Source of the DNA: Nematopogon swammerdamellus
Taxonomy: Eukaryota; Arthropoda; Insecta; Lepidoptera; Adelidae
Reading direction: 5' to 3'
DNA length: 64,000 nucleotides
Assembly (NCBI GenBank): GCA_946902875.1
Contig: OX336340.1
Span: 17,933,566 to 17,997,565, forward strand
Each line of letters begins with the position of its first letter. Positions within the stretch are counted from its first letter, which is position 1. A model generated the notes under the pieces. That model saw nothing but the letters and a program-made list of their open reading frames with translations, searched no databases and had not been told where the DNA came from. A program made the translations under genes and the position numbers. Of the stretch, positions 48,684 through 60,023 are shown piece after piece.

Positions 48684-51478
48684 CTGAAAGATAAAAGAAT
48701 ATGTTTTATAACAAATATTATTTTGCATGAGTTTTGTATATATTTAATAAAATTTTCTTTGTTTTAATCGCTGGCTATCTGTTGTATTTACAATATATTA
48801 ATGTGCAGTTTAGTTAAATGCAGTTTTATTTATAGAAAAAACTTCTGAATAATAAATAAATTAGTATCTACCTTCGCCCACACTCAGAAGACCTGGTTTA
48901 TTCACACCGCTCGGGTCACCGTCAAACGTCACAGTTAACCGTTAAAATTAAATGTCACCCGTTAGATAACAAATATTTGTAAGTACAAAATAATTCCACA
49001 GAATAATATAATTCGCGCGGGTTATTTTTCGAATGCCAAATTTTAGCTGTTACATTGCATCGTTAATTTTTCGGTTATTCATTGTGCGTCTCCAATCCAA
49101 AAGCTCTGTGCATGTTTAATTGCCGGTTTCTGTTAATTTATCTAAATAAAAATGGTGCTTTAAATACAATTTCATAAACCTGTGTTATTTGTGTTAGTTA
49201 TAAAGAGATGCAGTGGAAGCTTACTGTTCGTCAGCAGGTCTGGCTAGCGAAGCTCCGAGCAGGCATAATGACACCACCTGAAAATCATTAATTAATAACT
49301 GATCACGGTCATGTAATGTCGAGTGGAGACGAAATGAATGACCTGACAGAATATGCTAAGTTCTTTGGTACCAGTGATAAAGTGACTGATGATAAAAGAC
49401 ATGAGGTTATTGTCCACAAGCATTTTACCACTAGCTGTAGTGAAAGCAGAGAGATATGGAAGAACACAATGGAAATAATCTTTACTAGTTATCGCATGAC
49501 TATGGTCTCGAGTCAGTAGGGGAGTGTGTCACACAGAACATGCATTCATGCGGTTATTACCTGTTTGACCTAAAACGCCTTTCTTGTTTAACCTTTATTG
49601 TTACCGTTTTATCCGACTACGATCCGACCTTATAAACAATGCTATTCAACGTGTACGTACTTTTTCACGCATAAGATGTTTTTTTCCATTTTAGTAGGAC
49701 GTTAAAAACAATTGATAAGATGATATAACGAACTTATTAAAATATAATAAAAAAATCTATACATTCGTAGGTAATCTAATCGAATATAACATTACTTAAA
49801 TACTCGTATTTTACTAACATTTGATTTCCAGATATTTTCTTATTATCAATTCGTATTATTCAGCATAAACCAAAAAATAAAAACTGCAAATATATAATTC
49901 AGATAAGCTTTTCTCACGACCTTAAAAGCCTCATCATAATATCGTTAGTATTCGGAAGCAAAAAAAAACTCGTAATGACAATTTGGTTGAAGGCTTGGTT
50001 TTAGACGCCAATAGAAAGTGAGGTTCGGAAGCGTCCATTCATTACATTTTCGTTCGCAGTAGACGAAACATACTACGTAGATGAAACGAAGCTTGCTAGT
50101 AGGTCATTCCGTAGGTCAAGTTCACGGGGACAGTGTTGAGAGCGGACAGATGGTTGTACCTATTACTTATTTATTATCATCAGTGCTCGCGCAGTCTTTA
50201 TCCATTATTATGCCATAGTTATAGTCACGTATGAACAGGCATATTGGTGGATTCACTCTACTCTACTTTAGAAAAAAAAAACATACTTATTGGAGGAGGA
50301 ATCGGGCCACTTTTTTTGGAGAACTCGTTTCGAAGAGGAGGCCAAATGTGAACGAACTGTGTTCATTAGTCAAAGGTTCGTTGTCTTGCCTGCCACCCTC
50401 CCTCGTATTGGTACCAATATTGTTTCCGAGAATTATTTAGCGAAACCACAGCTAAACATTATAAAATTTTAAAAACATTATAAAATTATAAATATTAATT
50501 GGATAGCTTTCGCGAGTTTTATCCCACTTCTAAAAATGGCCAGGCTCTCAATCAGAACCGTAAATATGTTATTGTATTATAATAATAATAATATAAGCAT
50601 GAAATGAAGGGAAGCACTGACATGGCAACTAGTTCACCCGGTGTTATGGGCGTTATTCTAGGTGATGTAGCCAACGGTGTCAGTATCCATAAAAAAGGCA
50701 TATAATTAAAAAGGCATACCTACACGGATGTTCTAGGACTCTAGGTGATGTAGCCAACGGTGTCAGTATCCATAAAAAAGGCATATAATTAGAAAAACAA
50801 ACTCAAATTTTATAATACATAGACCCGCTCCCGTTGGTCCTCAGTAAACATCGGGAATGTTCTCAGAGTAATGGAGGCGAGAGGAAGATTCCGGACTGCT
50901 TGAACGGATTGAAACTACAATAAAATTCTAGAATCGCCTTTATATTGGTTAACTGTCACCGTTAGTATATTTTTTTTGTCGCGCGCCGTGTAGGATGGAA
51001 GGCAATGACTTTCTCACAGTTGTGAGATGAGAAACCGATGTGCTATTGCAGCTTTTTAGTTCAATTTAGGTTATTTTAATTAAGTAGTTTATATGAAGGG
51101 TTAGACGCTTGGAAACGGCGAGATCTGTAGACTGAGTAAATATTAAAATTCCATTTAAATAATTTTTTTAACTATTAAAAATATGACCTAGAATTTTATA
51201 GAAGACCTGGAATTTTAATGAGCACAGATCTGGTCGTTGGCACATATATTATTGCTAAAATTACAATTTTTTTTTCACAGCTATCTTTCTTTAATCAATA
51301 AATAAAATTGGAATTTGAAATTTACTGATAAATAATGGAAATAGCTAAACAATTGAAACAAAACTTATTTCATTAGTAATTATTGTAATGTAACAGTCAC
51401 CAACAAAATATATTTAATTAAAGAATATACAACTGTCGGTTTACTTACCGCAGTCAATATTGAAATATTTCCAACCAT
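47132..51478 (-). CDS. Gene A: secreted GGxAIAGPGG-repeat protein (DUF4774-like)
   Basis: Three exons: 51478-51449, 49277-49225 and 48683-47132, giving 544 residues. Splice sites GCG/gtaagt, tttcag/GTG, AACA/gtaagc and tttcag/TGA are all good. Residues 1-22 (…VVSLCLLGASLA) are a signal peptide, cut before RPADE. Two similar helical segments follow, IIEKIKQINQN at about 67-77 and LLEKIKQVNEN at about 122-132. A furin-like RSKR is at about 187-190. A Pro-rich hydrophobic middle (SLPSIPWPLAPFFPILIKD) and a very acidic patch (EPDTSDAFEDDKESDDDGD) come next. At about 439-480 are the repeats GGVAIAGPGGVATAGRGG, TAIVGPGG and GGLAVAGP. Only one cysteine lies in the mature part. Known members are insect-specific and of unknown function; secretion and possible processing at RSKR are inferred. 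Confidence 0.88.
49225..49277 (-). CDS. Gene A exon 2, signal-peptide exon
   Basis: 53 bases: VVSLCLLGASLARPADE plus CA. Its two-base overhang fits exon 3 of gene A (giving His), module B (giving Gln) and module C (giving Gln), without a frameshift in any case. Confidence 0.85.
49278..51448. other. Intron 1 of gene A
   Basis: Contains a plus frame of 67 codons at 49316-49519 starting 39 bases from the exon 2 acceptor; no promoter or splice support, so not called. SINE-1 ends lie at 50595-50800. Otherwise AT-rich. Confidence 0.6.
50595..50800 (+). mobile_element. SINE-1 3' end, locally duplicated
   Basis: AATGAAGGGAAGCACTGACA and GTTCACCCGGTGTTATGGGC lead to CTAGGTGATGTAGCCAACGG, TGTCAGTATCCATAAAAAAG and GCATATAATTA. 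That last stretch, including the bases after the A-tail, is repeated about 85 bases on. Since the flank is copied too, this is a local duplication and not two insertions. Confidence 0.65.
51449..51478 (-). CDS. Gene A exon 1
   Basis: MVGNISILTA, ten codons, phase 0 donor GTAAGT. Start chosen as the ATG that completes the signal peptide. The 5' UTR carries a small hairpin at 51497-51518 (AAAAATATCT / AGATATTTTT) and a weak AT-rich box (AAAATAAG) about 90 bases upstream. Confidence 0.8.
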
Positions 51479-51620
51479 TTTAAACGTAAACTTCACAAAA
51501 ATATCTCTAGATATTTTTCTTGGAGGCTGCTACCAGTATCACACTTTCTTTGAGATCACTTATTTTGCCGAAGTCCGTCCACACGGCTCGGGGTCACGGT
51601 TGCTTTTGCAAGAGTATCGT
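51479..51620 (-). promoter_or_regulatory. Presumed promoter and 5' UTR of gene A
   Basis: Sequence upstream of the gene A start, with moderately GC-rich parts (CCCCGAGCCGTGTGGACGG on the minus strand). No standard TATA box; transcription start not resolved. Confidence 0.35.
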
Positions 51621-53446
51621 ACGCTTTTCAACATTTCTTTGATCAACGAGACGAGAGCGGACGGTTAGTGATGCCTCGTGGTCGATAAAAATAATAATCG
51701 ATGCCGGTCCAACAAAAATTTACCGTGGTAAATAAAACTCTTAATTAATATTTTAAATTCCACAATTGAAATAAGCTAATATTATTTGAAAAAAAAAAAG
51801 TTTAAATGCGTATTTTCTTAAGAATTGCAAGATCTCATTCTGCCCCATTGTATATATATACAGACAGATTCATAAAATAAAAAATATATCTTATTGGGGA
51901 AATACTCAACAAGTAGCTATATGTACGTTTTGTTAATTTATCGACCTTTGTCACCTCTACTATGTGCTGTATAATTTTGATGAATGCGACTGGTGATGGT
52001 AAGTACAGTAGCTGCCATCTAGAACAAGACACGAGCTGTGGAATTGAAAGTTTTTGTTGACTTAGCTAGAATTTGGGGTTGTTAGATTAATATTCACATT
52101 AATGTTTGCACTTCTAAGTTTGCACCTTTATGTAAACGTTATATAGTATATGTATAAGTAACTTTGGTGTGCTAAAATTAGATAGACGTTGCAAAAATAA
52201 CATTTGTGCTGATTTAGGCAGCTTTCTAAAGAATCGGTGGAAAAAACCTGTATAATAAATTTTACAAAGATAGAGGTCGAAAACTAGGAAGATAGTTGTG
52301 CATTTTGTGAACTTGGTATTTACTTTTAAATTTTAATTATTTAAATTGCGTCACCAAGTGAAATATTTTTGAGAAAAAGTTTTTTTAGATTTTCCTAGAT
52401 TTTACAGATTTTTTTTAAATACTCAATTGAAATTAACACCAACGTAAATTTTTAGAAAATGAATCAATTAAAAAAAAATATTATTCTCACGTCTAAACGT
52501 TCGGTTAAACTTAAAATCTTTTGGTATTATTTACTTTCACAAGTTCTTTATTTGCTTGTTTCGGATCACTTCATTCTGAACTCCAGTTCAGCACCCACTC
52601 AAACATATAAACTTGAAATGTATTGGTATCGCCAGTCAATGAACTCAGAAAATTTGCATTTATACACCGATGGAGAAGCTTGGAAGTTTTTTTTTCCAGT
52701 ATTTGAAGATACATTTTAAATACGTTTCTAATAGAGTAAAAGTATGTAGCTGTACTATCTAGATTTGATTATTAATTAAAATTTCAAATGTAATTTATTT
52801 CATTATTACCCTACGCATTTTTTTAAATAGAGCTTCTGCACTAGAAAATTTTGTCTCGCAAAGGCAGTTGACAGTGTTTCGTACACATTTTGCGCTTATC
52901 AAAATAGTTTTGTTAACCTGTATTAAAAATTTTTATTTTGACAAAAAAAAAATGACTTGTTGCTTTGAAATTATTGATAATTTTTCATTCTGATTTCCTT
53001 GGCCCTAAAAAATGTGAAGTCGAATTTATCAAAAACTAATAGACCTACAGAATGGCCGCTGCGATCTAAAAGATAGTTTTTTTTTTCAATACATTTTCGC
53101 TAAAACATTGTAACTGTTAAAGAAAATTTAAAACGAATATGGCCAGGGAAATCATGTAAATACCAAATTCTGAAGAATGACCCATTCAAGCTCAAAATCA
53201 AAGTAATCTAAATTTCAAATAAGTAGTTCGCGTTGTGCATACTATTAAAATGTTAATGGAGAGTATAATAATAATGGTAACGTAATATAAGTAGGTACAT
53301 ACCAAGAAAGGAAAAAAGAAAGAAAAGAAAAGAAATCGTTGTTTTGTTATATGTAATGTAAGTGCCTGTCCATTTAGCGAGTCTTGATTCTCATGAAATA
53401 TTATACATCTCATAACATTCACTTCTGATATTCTCTACCAAAGATG
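51621..53446. other. No gene recognised
   Basis: AT-rich. The 86-codon frame at 52459-52719 has AT-driven composition and no splice support; not called. Confidence 0.45.
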
Positions 53447-53580
53447 TTTTTATGGAACCTGAGATGGTTGGCTACATTGCCTGTACACCCGTGATGGTTG
53501 CCCACCACACCTCGGGGAACCAGGTGCCATTGCAGTGCTTCCCTTTGACTAATGACACTGAACTGAACAGCACGATTTTC
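53447..53580 (-). mobile_element. SINE-1 variant fragment
   Basis: TTTTTATGGAACCTGAGATGG, then CACACCTCGGGGAACCAGGT and TGACACTGAACTGAAC. Third copy of the GGAACCTG subfamily. It ends next to the MITE-like element at 53588. Confidence 0.55.
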
Positions 53581-53587
53581 ATATGGG

Positions 53588-54027
53588 TGTAAAAACGGCG
53601 AGTACATTAAATTTAGGAAATTATTATTGGGATCAAGAGTAACAAAAAAGTCGAACAACTTTTTTCTGATTTCCCTTTAAATAAAAAGTTACAGTTTTCA
53701 TACAAACTAATTGATTATTTTAGTGTAAAAATTATCTAATGACAACAGGGTGGCGCGGAGGGGGGAAGAGCGGGTGAGACGTGAGCGCATCGGACGGAGG
53801 TGTTGGCGGGAGGGGCGGGGGTTAGTTTTGTGAGTGGAGGAATGGAGGTCGGCAGGCGGAGGGTGCGGAGCGGCAACAATGCGTTAAATTACACTAGACG
53901 AAAACATACAATAAAAAAATTCATATCTCGAAGACTAGACACTTTAGAGAAAAACTTAACGTGCTTTTTTGTCTAGGAAAAACATGAGGATTGCGCTGGC
54001 GAAATTAATGTGCTCGCCGTTTTAACA
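53588..54027. mobile_element. MITE-like element, 27-base terminal inverted repeats
   Basis: Left end TGTAAAAACGGCGAGTACAT, right end (complement) TGTTAAAACGGCGAGCACAT, about 23 of 27 bases equal. Inside are a G-rich block at 53750-53875 and no ORF. Superfamily unknown. Confidence 0.6.
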
Positions 54028-54890
54028 TTCTGTATATGTTTCGACCGGCCATGTTCCAGTGCGCTGATACCACAGGCTGATAACAATCCCTTAAGGGAAG
54101 GGATCTACAACCGTTTAATTAACGTATAGTTCCAACCACGGCCAGCGTCAACGGTCCGTAAGTAATGCACCTATCATACAGTTTTAATGATATATAATGT
54201 ATCCACTAACTACTAACAACATTTTTGCAATGACAAAATCCATTCTCAATAATCATGGTAAAACACTTATGTACATAGTTCTCGATTTCTTTTCTTGTTC
54301 CTACACGTCCTTCGTGTCACGTGATTTAGTGATATTTACCTACATGATATTTAGGTGGTTGGGTCCAAACCAAACAACAAGAAAACGGTGAGTGAGATAT
54401 AACGGGACTGCCGAGATCAGAAGTAAAAGTTGGAGTATCTATACATAGGTATAATAAAATCGTAAAGGAAAAAATATCTGCACATTGAATATATTATTAG
54501 GAAAACAACCAACCAAGGCGACTTAACATTAGTAACTGAACATGTTAGAAGAACAGCTTTTAAAATTTGTTTCACTTAATCTGTTTGTACGTGCATCACG
54601 CAAAAACCAATGAACGGATTTTTACCAAACTTTATATAGTGACAGTGTATACCCTGGAATAAAATAATATTAAAAAAAAAACAAAAAAAGTAAAGAAAAT
54701 ATCCTCGCCCTTAGTTACTTACCTACTTTCTTCGAGAAAGTTTATCATTTACTTACCTAAACCCAGCCCTGCCTTCGGCCTCTTCCTTAGTTGCTTGTAT
54801 GTATATATCTATTCTTTATTTAACACCAATTTATACGAATTAGGTGCAATATGCGAACCTAAAGGCATTCTATACTAACTAACCTTTGAG
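54028..54890. other. SINE-1-like relic, then unannotated DNA
   Basis: 54040-54155 has a diverged SINE-1 head/body piece (GTTTCGACCGGCCATGTTCC, AAGGGAAGGGATCTACAACC, ACCACGGCCAGCGTCAACGG), minus. The remainder is AT-rich. Confidence 0.4.
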
Positions 54891-55082
54891 ATGTGGGAGA
54901 AGTACATGCAGGCGAACAAGAATAGTTTGAATGGGAAGCTTCTAGTCGATGTAACTGGTGTCCCGCAATCGAAGGCTTACTTCATCCAACGAGTTAGCCT
55001 TGCCATCCAGCGGGGAAATGCCGCAAGTGTGCTAGGTACTTTTACCTTAGATTCATTTGATAACTATTTTAATATTGTTTAG
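54891..55082 (+). pseudogene. Short frame with a retroelement-like tail
   Basis: The frame reads [20 protein letters not shown] then [18 protein letters not shown]. Tails of the [18 protein letters not shown] type occur, as I recall, at the end of lepidopteran transposable-element proteins. Only about 60 codons are left. Confidence 0.35.
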
Positions 55083-55689
55083 TTTGAGTTTTCATTATGT
55101 TTTTATAGAATAGTTTGTGGTAAAGAATTTCTTTCTTCTTTTGAAATACGAATTCACGCGAGCCGGCGCAACAGTTAGTATTATTGTAAGAATATTATTA
55201 GAATGTAACAAGTCCTGTCCGAAAATCGGGTGTGCCTACATTTGATAGAAAAAGTTATGTAGATTAAAAAGATAGGGAAATATGAACATAACATATTATG
55301 CTTATACTTATCTACTTACGTATGTATAGATTTCCAGCATAAATGTAAAAACTTATAAAGATATTAGTAAAAGAGGCAGTTAATAATGTATTGCAAAATA
55401 CAAATTAAAATTAAAAATGTTTATTTATTTACTGGGCCAATGTCATAAAAATAGCCAAATAAAGCGATCGCCCTACTTGGTAGTTGATCTTGGCAGTAAA
55501 CCGTGTCAAGTTTACCTACGATGTTCGTCGTTTTGTGTCTGCTCTTTGCTCAGAATGTGAACCGTCTCGGAGAAAGGAGAAACCAAGAGATAGATTGTCG
55601 GACAAACACTTATAAGGCGATCTATCCGCTACGAGCGAAGTCTCACTCAGTACAATACATTGAAATATTACTTGAAATAGTACCTATAC
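55083..55689. other. No feature recognised
   Basis: AT-rich; frame 55503-55772 is partly repeat R4 and not called. Confidence 0.4.
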
Positions 55690-55835
55690 TACTTACTCCT
55701 TGCCCATCTATTTCCTCTCAAATACAGCGTGGTGATTTTCAAAAAGGGCGTGAAAAGGCTCCTGTCTCCTGAAATGACATTCTGAATACCCATGCATCAC
55801 TGAATGTCCATGGGCATCGTTAGACACCTACTTGC
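55690..55835 (+). repeat. Dispersed repeat R4, copy
   Basis: CTCCTTGCCCATCTATTTCC, TTTTCAAAAAGGGCGTGAA and TGAATGTCCATGGGCATCG, then TTAGACACCTAC. Ends three bases before the transposon at 55838. Confidence 0.55.
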
Positions 55836-55942
55836 AGTTAGGGTTGCCAGATGTTCGCCATTAAAAAACCGACCACCAAAGACTCAATTATTAATTAGAG
55901 AATGTTATTTAGATTTTTAAAGTAAAACACATCAAATGTTAA

Positions 55943-56325
55943 GAGCGCGGTACTACAGCATCAAAATGCCGCACCGCGCGGCACTGATTGAAAGCGAAGC
56001 GTTCGCTTGTTTTATAGTATTTATGTTCAAAGTTTGTTCAACCAATTTACATTACACGAATATCCAAATCTGTCAAAAGAAGTAAAATTTTATCTTACAT
56101 TATTGCAAGTCAAAATAATGTTTTAGAAAGCTGCAATTTCGAAACAAAGACAGCATTTCTGAGTATTTAGGACCATTTAGTAGTACGTTTGTGATTTTAT
56201 TTTTCACATATTAATTGACATAAATAAAAATAAAAATCTGTCACTAACTTTTAAGTATGATCAACTTTTAGACAGGATTTTTTAATATATATATTTTTCA
56301 AATTCGTTGAACAAAAAACCGAAAC
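55943..56325 (+). repeat. Dispersed repeat shared with 8.37-9.13 kb
   Basis: Uninterrupted copy from TTAAGAGCGCGGTACTACAG to AAAAAACCGAAACG. Nested in the 1.87-kb element. Confidence 0.75.
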
Positions 56326-57282
56326 GCTCCGAAAGCTCCCCATGGTTCCCGATGGGGAACAATTACGACCTCCGCTCTGTCCCCGCGTTCCCGAACGGGA
56401 ACAAGATTTATGCGCAATTTACGGCCGCACTATTTGACCAAATTCACTTTATTCCGCCCTGATCCTCTCTTGACTCAGGCAGCATTCTTTGAAAGGATTT
56501 GGAGCCTGTCTCCAAGAAACAATAATATTGGCTATGGAAACAATAACTTGCCGTCAGTGGACATATTGATAATCTGTCCGTGTGCGTATTTTTCAAGTAA
56601 GAGCGCCCCGTGAAAATAATGTTTATAAGTGTATTCAAGTGCATCTATGAGCTAAAGGTTAGTAAATAGTGTTATTTATTAGTTATTCTACCAATAGAAG
56701 ATGCATTACGAGTTCGGGTGGCGACAAAAGTCATATTTTTCGTCGCTCAAAAATGTTTGTTTATTTTTGTATGAAATGTGTAAACAATGACTTTGAAGGC
56801 ATATTTTTCATGGAAATATAGCTTATTTTTCCCATTTTCTTCGCATTATTATACAAACATACGATCAGTTGCAAAATAAAAGAAGGTTTAGTTCAAATAA
56901 TATATTTATAAAATTGGTAAAAAATATCACGCGCGTGCCATCTCGGACTGTCCTGATGCTCTCAGGATGTTCATGTTGAACATCCGATTTCGCCGATTTC
57001 TGTAAAGAAAACGTATATTATACTTTACTATTTCTAAAAGTATGTTTCTTTACGAGTATTCTAATATAAATATTGTAAAGGTATGTTTTGAATTTATTTT
57101 ATAATGAATTTTTCAAAAAAAAATTGGGATTTTTTTTTCTACCTAAAATATCTGGTACTTCTAAACAAGGTAAGCCTCACTGTTTCACATGGATTTTAGG
57201 AAATTTTCTAGGCTTTCTAGGACAGAAGAGTTTATAGATCTAACTTTATTAGTTTCCGAAATATCTGCGTTTATGTCGAGGT

Positions 57283-57316
57283 CGGCGCTCATGTGCGCGC
57301 GCGCACATGAGCGCCG
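57283..57316. repeat. Perfect 34-base palindrome
   Basis: CGGCGCTCATGTGCGCG joined directly to its complement, no loop. GC-rich, inside an AT-rich element. Confidence 0.9.
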
Positions 57317-57896
57317 TCGGCGGGCCACGCCCATGCGGGGACTAAGCGGGTTTTTGGGCTTTATAACGCGGGAGCGAATAGGTTAAGTCACAACACAAAC
57401 AAGTCATCCTATTACAAACAAATCAATAGGTATATCTTTTAGGACCCGCCGCCCGCCTCCCGTCTGCCCCGCTGCCTTCGTTCCCCAAAGCGTGCGCGTG
57501 CTTAGCAATAGCATAGTAAAATGAGAGTGTGGTTTAACCACAGGTTTAACTATGGCAATAGCTTATGTATGGCGGGAATAGAAATATTGCAGTATTACCG
57601 GGCGGGAAATTTAAAAACCGGACAAAACCTGGTCATATTTTTTACCGGGCAGGGGCTTCGAAAACCGGACTGTCCGGGCCAAAACCGGACATCTGGCAAC
57701 CCTAATTGTAGTAGGTGAAACGATGCCACATGTCGCGCTATCCATAAAAACAACCTAAGTAGTTACATGTTCACATACATTTTATGCATACATTATGATA
57801 AAATTATATGATATCATTCAGAACTGAATCTGTAATCTGAATAATAAAAAAAAATTTATACTACTTAGGTAAATATCAAGTAAATATTATTCGTAT

Positions 57897-58298
57897 TCGT
57901 CAACCTCGATAGCACAGTGGTGCAGACAGTCAACTGTCGCTATTGAATGTTAAGCAACGCTGGGTGCGGTCAGTACTTGGATGGGTGACCGCTGACCGTT
58001 GGAGGCTGACCGAGGTTCGGATTCCTCGTAAAACTGTAGGTCCCTTCCCTCCTAATCTTACTTGGTGGTAGGGTTTAACCCGCCCGGGTTGGTACCACCG
58101 CACTGAATGAAACGTCGGTCTAAACGGCTATGTAAATAGTTTGTGTTTTCCGACCAGTTCAGTGTAGCCGGCACGATCAAAGGGGGAAGCACTGACATGG
58201 CACCTAGTTCACCCGGTGTTATGGGCTGACATCACGGACGTTGTAGGTGATGTAGCCAACCGTGTCAGTTTCCATAAAAAAAAAAAAAAAAAAAAATC
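57897..58298 (+). mobile_element. SINE-1, full-length head-A copy
   Basis: Best reference copy: GTCAACCTCGATAGCACAGT (A box), TTAAGCAACGCTGGGTGCGG and TACTTGGATGGGTGACCGC (5S-rRNA-like), GAGGTTCGGATTCCTCG (B box), then GTAGGTCCCTTCCC, CCCGCCCGGGTTGGTACC, CATGGCACCTAGTTCACCC, and an A-tail of about 21 bases. Confidence 0.9.
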
Positions 58299-58640
58299 TA
58301 TAAAATAAAATCGAAAAACCAGAACGAGATAAACAAAACGAGACAGAGCGGGATGGCGCTCTACGAAACTTTCTGACACCGTTTCTCCCAAACAGCGCAC
58401 TATTTCTTGGGAATTTGTATGTAACTCCATTCCTTGACCTCGGAAATCGTGAAAAACTTGAGAAAATGTGATATTGGTTGTGTAATTTTTGTAAAATAAG
58501 CAAAATAAAATCGCATATATTTGAATTTCGAGCCAAAAGAGAGCGAATTCATTGTCAGTTTATGTCAAATTATGAAAAAGTCGTGACATTTCTTTGAGCC
58601 CGATTTACACTTAGTAAGTAGAGTACCTAGTTAAGTTGAT
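58299..58640. other. No feature recognised
   Basis: Mixed sequence; no gene called. Confidence 0.4.
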
Positions 58641-59051
58641 GTTCTATACCAATAGTGAGACTATCGATACTAACAGTAAAACAAATAAAACGTAAAACGA
58701 TAAAATAGTAACAATATCGATATCGACTCTATCGATGACATAATATATCATCCTCTGTCTATCTATCATCTGTCTGTCTGCCTACTGTTTTCAAGGCTCA
58801 TTTTCATTGGTTGTTCTGGAACTACTGCCGCGGTCGAGAGACAGACTAAAAAGAAATTTGGGGCTGACGATAAAACAGTAACAATATCGATAGGGCTAGA
58901 AACAATTATGTCTGTCTGCCTACTGTTTTTATTGATAACTTTCATTGGTTGTTCTGAAACTACTGCCGCCGCCGTCAAGATAAACAGACTAAAAATAAAT
59001 TTGGAACTGACGATAAAACAGTAACAATATCGATAGGGCTTGAAACAATTT
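58641..59051 (+). repeat. Tandem repeat carrying TATCGATA sites
   Basis: Two main units of about 143 bases (from about 58766 and 58909) with TCTGTCTGCCTACTGTTTT, CATTGGTTGTTCTG and AAACAGTAACAATATCGATA. TATCGATA occurs at 58672, 58715, 58885 and 59028. TATCGATA is the DRE bound by DREF in Drosophila; whether it acts here is unknown. Confidence 0.75.
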
Positions 59052-59066
59052 AAAGTGGAAATGTAC

Positions 59067-59390
59067 TGTGTGGGGCCGGTACTTTAAAAGAATAGCCCCA
59101 CTGCATCTCTCCCCGTGTATGTCGTAAAAGGCGACTAAGGAATATGGCTCCCTTCTTTTATTACTAGGTGGTAGAGTTTAACCCGCCCGGGTTGATACCA
59201 CCGCACTGAATGAAAGGTAGGTCGAAACGGCTATGTAAATAGTTTGTGTTTTCCGTCCAGTTCAGTGTAGCCAGCACGACCGAAAGGAAGCACTGACGTG
59301 GCACCAAGTTCACCCGGTGTTAAGGGCTGACATCTCGGATGTTGTAGGTGTAGCCAACAGTGTCAGTTTCGATAAATAAAAGAAAGAAAA
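59067..59390 (+). mobile_element. SINE-1, head-B copy
   Basis: GTGTGGGGCCGGTACTTTAA, CCACTGCATCTCTCCCCGTG, CGTAAAAGGCGACTAAGGA, GGTAGAGTTTAACCCGCCCG and TCAGTTTCGATAAATAAAAG. Nearly full length. Confidence 0.85.
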
Positions 59391-60023
59391 AAAAAACTGG
59401 TCGCTGCTAATTTGTGAGTAGAACACGGTCAATCTCGACATCAGCAGTTTGTTCAATTTGCGGCAGATCCCAGCGTAAGTAAAGTAGCCTATTTTAGGAA
59501 AACAAAAAACTGTAAGAATACATTTCTTTGGTTGGTTCCGTATATTATATAATAAACACAACACTTAGCGTGACTTGGCTGTATGGGCTCGCCTGTCCAA
59601 TTATTGGAAGAACGAGAAAACATTTTTTTTTTTGACGTGACGGTTGTTTCTTTTGTTTTCTTCGTTCATATTCGGTTCAAATTCTCAAATTTCATGACAC
59701 TGGCCAGAATGTATTAAAAAGATTATTGCAAAAAAAAAAATCATAGGTTTGAAAATCATTTCCAATCGGTTTTCCCTATTTAGTCCGTGTATTTGCGTTT
59801 AACTGATTTGCTATTAAACCGAGTCTACCGCGAGCGAAGCCGCGGGCAAAAGCTTGTTAATTTATTAATGTTCAATCAAACTGTCAGCTCAATGGTGTCT
59901 GCTATAATTTTAATGTTAAACGCCACGCCGCCGGTAGACCCGCAGGATTTAAATCCGGAATTATAGAATGTACTTTCTGAATCTGAATGTCAGTGTCTTA
60001 ATCATAAATTGACATAACACTTG
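59391..60023. other. No gene recognised
   Basis: 59826-59858 is a minus fragment of the dispersed repeat (CCGCGAGCGAAGCCGCGGGC, AAAAGCTTGTTA). The rest is AT-rich. Confidence 0.45.

Larger units (their letters stand above)
55838..57705. mobile_element. 1.87-kb element with 17-base terminal inverted repeats
   Basis: Left end TTAGGGTTGCCAGATGT at 55838-55854, right end exact complement at 57689-57705. Next to the right end is an internal series of ACCGGAC / CCGGACTGTCCGG motifs. Inside: the repeat 55943-56325, a perfect 34-base palindrome at 57283-57316, and short ORFs without recognised domains. No transposase found, so non-autonomous. Confidence 0.65.

Noticed and set aside
49316..49519. 67-codon plus frame in gene A intron 1
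   Set aside because: Somewhat protein-like but no promoter, splice or family support.
52459..52719. 86-codon plus frame
   Set aside because: AT-driven composition, no splice sites or family motif.
57940..58020. 5S rRNA gene
   Set aside because: Only the internal promoter part resembles 5S, within a SINE that has many copies in the window.
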